Shown one piece after another: positions 61,824 to 63,061 of a stretch of DNA of 63,061 nt (position 1 is its first letter; each line of letters begins with the position of its first letter). The stretch comes from JBGSKY01 sp041740995. Lineage in GTDB: Bacteria > Planctomycetota > Planctomycetia > Pirellulales > Pirellulaceae. The notes beneath the pieces are model-generated. The model was not told the DNA's origin and did not search any database. It saw nothing but the letters and a program-made list of their open reading frames with translations. The stretch lies in the NCBI GenBank assembly GCA_041740995.1, contig JBGSKY010000066.1, positions 1 through 63,061 of the forward strand. The letters run 5' to 3'. The translations under genes were made by a program, and so were the position numbers.

Positions 61824-63061
61824 CTAGGGTCGGCTTGCGGCTCGGATTGATTTCGGAGAAAGCTCGTCGAGTAGCGATTGACGCTGAGACGCAAGCTGAG
61901 TTTCCATTTGAACGAGCTTGGCTGTGACGGTCTCGAATTCAAAGTCAGCCTCTTGTCGCTGCTGGCGAATTGCCTCCGCTACATCATGATTGTCTGTCGC
62001 GATGTCTTTTCGATGCAGTTTGTGGGCTTGGGCTAATTTTGCAAACGCAGTTTCTTTCAGCTGGTCAAAAAAATCGTTTTTGATTTCGATGTCCACTGCC
62101 TGGCTTACATCGCCCTGGATAGCTATCTCCACCTTGGCATCTACATCTTTCAGCTCAAATTCGATTGGCGTTGCTTCTCTACCATCTTGACACTGATACC
62201 AATCGCTCATTTCAATCAAGTCACTGTGCCAATTCAAAATAACACGCAGCGTATTGGCGTCGCGTTGACTAGCCAACGACGTTTGCGACGCTTCGACCCG
62301 CATCAAAGCGGGAAACGCTGTCTCGTCATTGACTTTGAAATGCTCGGCATTGGATGCGAGAGTATATTCACCGTGAATTTTTCCCGCAGCGTCAATCCAT
62401 CCAGTGATTTTCGTATTCGTTGATCGAGTCGTCGAAAGATCGCTCAACTGGTTTAATAAGAATGCGAACTGCATCGCAGAATCGTTATCGTTCAGGCTTC
62501 GCTTCACCGTCGCATTAAAATTAGTTGTTTTGCTCCCACTTCCAGCACTGCCATTGATGCTCAGATCACGAATTACAAGTACTGGATCCGACTGATATTC
62601 AGTCCAGTGAGAGCGTCCCCGAACGTCAACAATTGGATCACTTCCACACGCAGCAAGATTCGACATCCCGGCCACGTTGTACATGACTTGCAAAGGAAGC
62701 ATTTGTTGTGCGAGCCAATTTGCAACAAACATCCGTTTCAATTTTTGCATTCTCTTGGCGATGGCTTGTTCCTGTTCATCTTGCCATCTTGCATCGATCG
62801 CTCTTGAATCAGAGATTTTTTTGTCGGTAAATTCTCGATCGAGCGTGTTTGTTTTGGTTTCAAATGACTTGCGTTCATTTTGCAGTTTGGACTTAATTTG
62901 CTGCAATTCTGTCTCGAGTTGCTTCAAACCGCCAAGCTCAACTTGCAAATTCCTTCTATCGCGTAACGGATTATCAAGTTCATTGATTTTAACTGTCGGC
63001 TTGACTAGTTTTCCGGCAAGCCGTTCCTGTTCCATTCGAGTCGTTTGCAGTGTTTCTTCCC
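61824..63061 (-). CDS. TIGR03545-like envelope protein, 5'-truncated by the window
   Basis: The minus-strand frame stays open to the window edge, so the N-terminus is missing; at least 411 codons are visible (an internal ATG lies at 63035). The sequence has coiled-coil segments near the visible start (KQLETELQQIKSKLQNE) and near the end (QQRQEADFEFETVTAKL), around a beta-rich central region (DPVLVIRDLSINGSAGSG, TKITGWIDAAGKIHGEYTL). This arrangement fits the C-terminal half of the AsmA-like TIGR03545 family, many of which occur in planctomycetes. Function is unknown; a role at the inner or outer membrane is likely. The family assignment rests on pattern recognition only. Confidence 0.6.
   Translation of the reverse strand, partial: EETLQTTRMEQERLAGKLVKPTVKINELDNPLRDRRNLQVELGGLKQLETELQQIKSKLQNERKSFETKTNTLDREFTDKKISDSRAIDARWQDEQEQAIAKRMQKLKRMFVANWLAQQMLPLQVMYNVAGMSNLAACGSDPIVDVRGRSHWTEYQSDPVLVIRDLSINGSAGSGSKTTNFNATVKRSLNDNDSAMQFAFLLNQLSDLSTTRSTNTKITGWIDAAGKIHGEYTLASNAEHFKVNDETAFPALMRVEASQTSLASQRDANTLRVILNWHSDLIEMSDWYQCQDGREATPIEFELKDVDAKVEIAIQGDVSQAVDIEIKNDFFDQLKETAFAKLAQAHKLHRKDIATDNHDVAEAIRQQRQEADFEFETVTAKLVQMETQLASQRQSLLDELSPKSIRAASRP

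Overview
The window looks like a chromosomal segment of a planctomycete, most likely of the Pirellulales. Markers are a DUF1559 pseudopilin with N-methylation and H-x9-DG motifs, a signal-peptide sulfatase, an ECF sigma factor beside a Ser/Thr kinase with zinc-finger, kinase and membrane parts, system II cytochrome c biogenesis (fused ResB-CcsA), a multidomain redoxin/cytochrome/monooxygenase/EF-hand protein, and lipid A genes. Many genes lack a clear Shine-Dalgarno sequence. This assignment is inference from gene content; no 16S gene is present.

Layout. 1-1959 is the right end of an integrative element: a truncated HTH (excisionase-like) gene, a small coupled ORF and a tyrosine recombinase whose 3' end runs antisense into a tRNA-Val(UAC) gene, the probable attachment site. 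2077-5367 holds rpsU, a soluble histidine kinase and an HTH-receiver regulator, all on the minus strand. 5791-7635 is an ABC-2 exporter pair. 7941-13928 holds the very large CcsBA-type cytochrome c synthase and two lipoproteins. 14032-19445 holds a DUF3289-like protein, an MMPL/RND transporter and the redoxin/cytochrome/PHM-like/EF-hand protein, the last two overlapping by 4 bp.

19667-27492 contains ruvA, ruvC and cysS on the minus strand, but ruvC and ruvA are separated by a plus-strand accessory block (about 20556-25165): a 12-cysteine secreted protein, a signal-peptide protein with a C-terminal membrane anchor, a C39-peptidase-like/lipoprotein fusion and a DUF1559 pseudopilin. It is bordered on the ruvA side by clustered palindromic repeats. 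Its first two genes carry simple-sequence tracts (a heptamer repeat and G10) that could switch them on and off. This is the best candidate here for an undescribed system.

27687-40549 is mostly housekeeping: ispF, mdh, a hydrolase-fold protein without the nucleophile, clpX, a sulfatase, an ABC-2 permease, a lipoprotein, pyrB with a non-catalytic pyrC-like partner, and a DNA-binding-domain/acidic-linker/membrane protein. 40633-44902 is the ECF sigma/kinase pair. 45158-48409 has a MuiA-like protein and a DUF1444-like protein, followed by possible decayed coding sequence and tRNA-Ser(GCU). 49466-60876 has ilvC, a comF-like gene, an FHA-GAF histidine kinase, an M28 peptidase, and a co-oriented envelope run: Skp/OmpH-like, lpxC, lpxA, a Gfo/Idh/MocA oxidoreductase and aroA. 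The window closes with a small zinc-ribbon protein and a 5'-truncated TIGR03545-like gene.

Two dispersed palindromic repeat families were found: a 67-bp element at the 3' ends of ccsBA and ispF, and a 24-bp GTAGC hairpin with six copies, one of which supplies the ruvA stop codon. No CRISPR array, rRNA or insertion sequence was seen.
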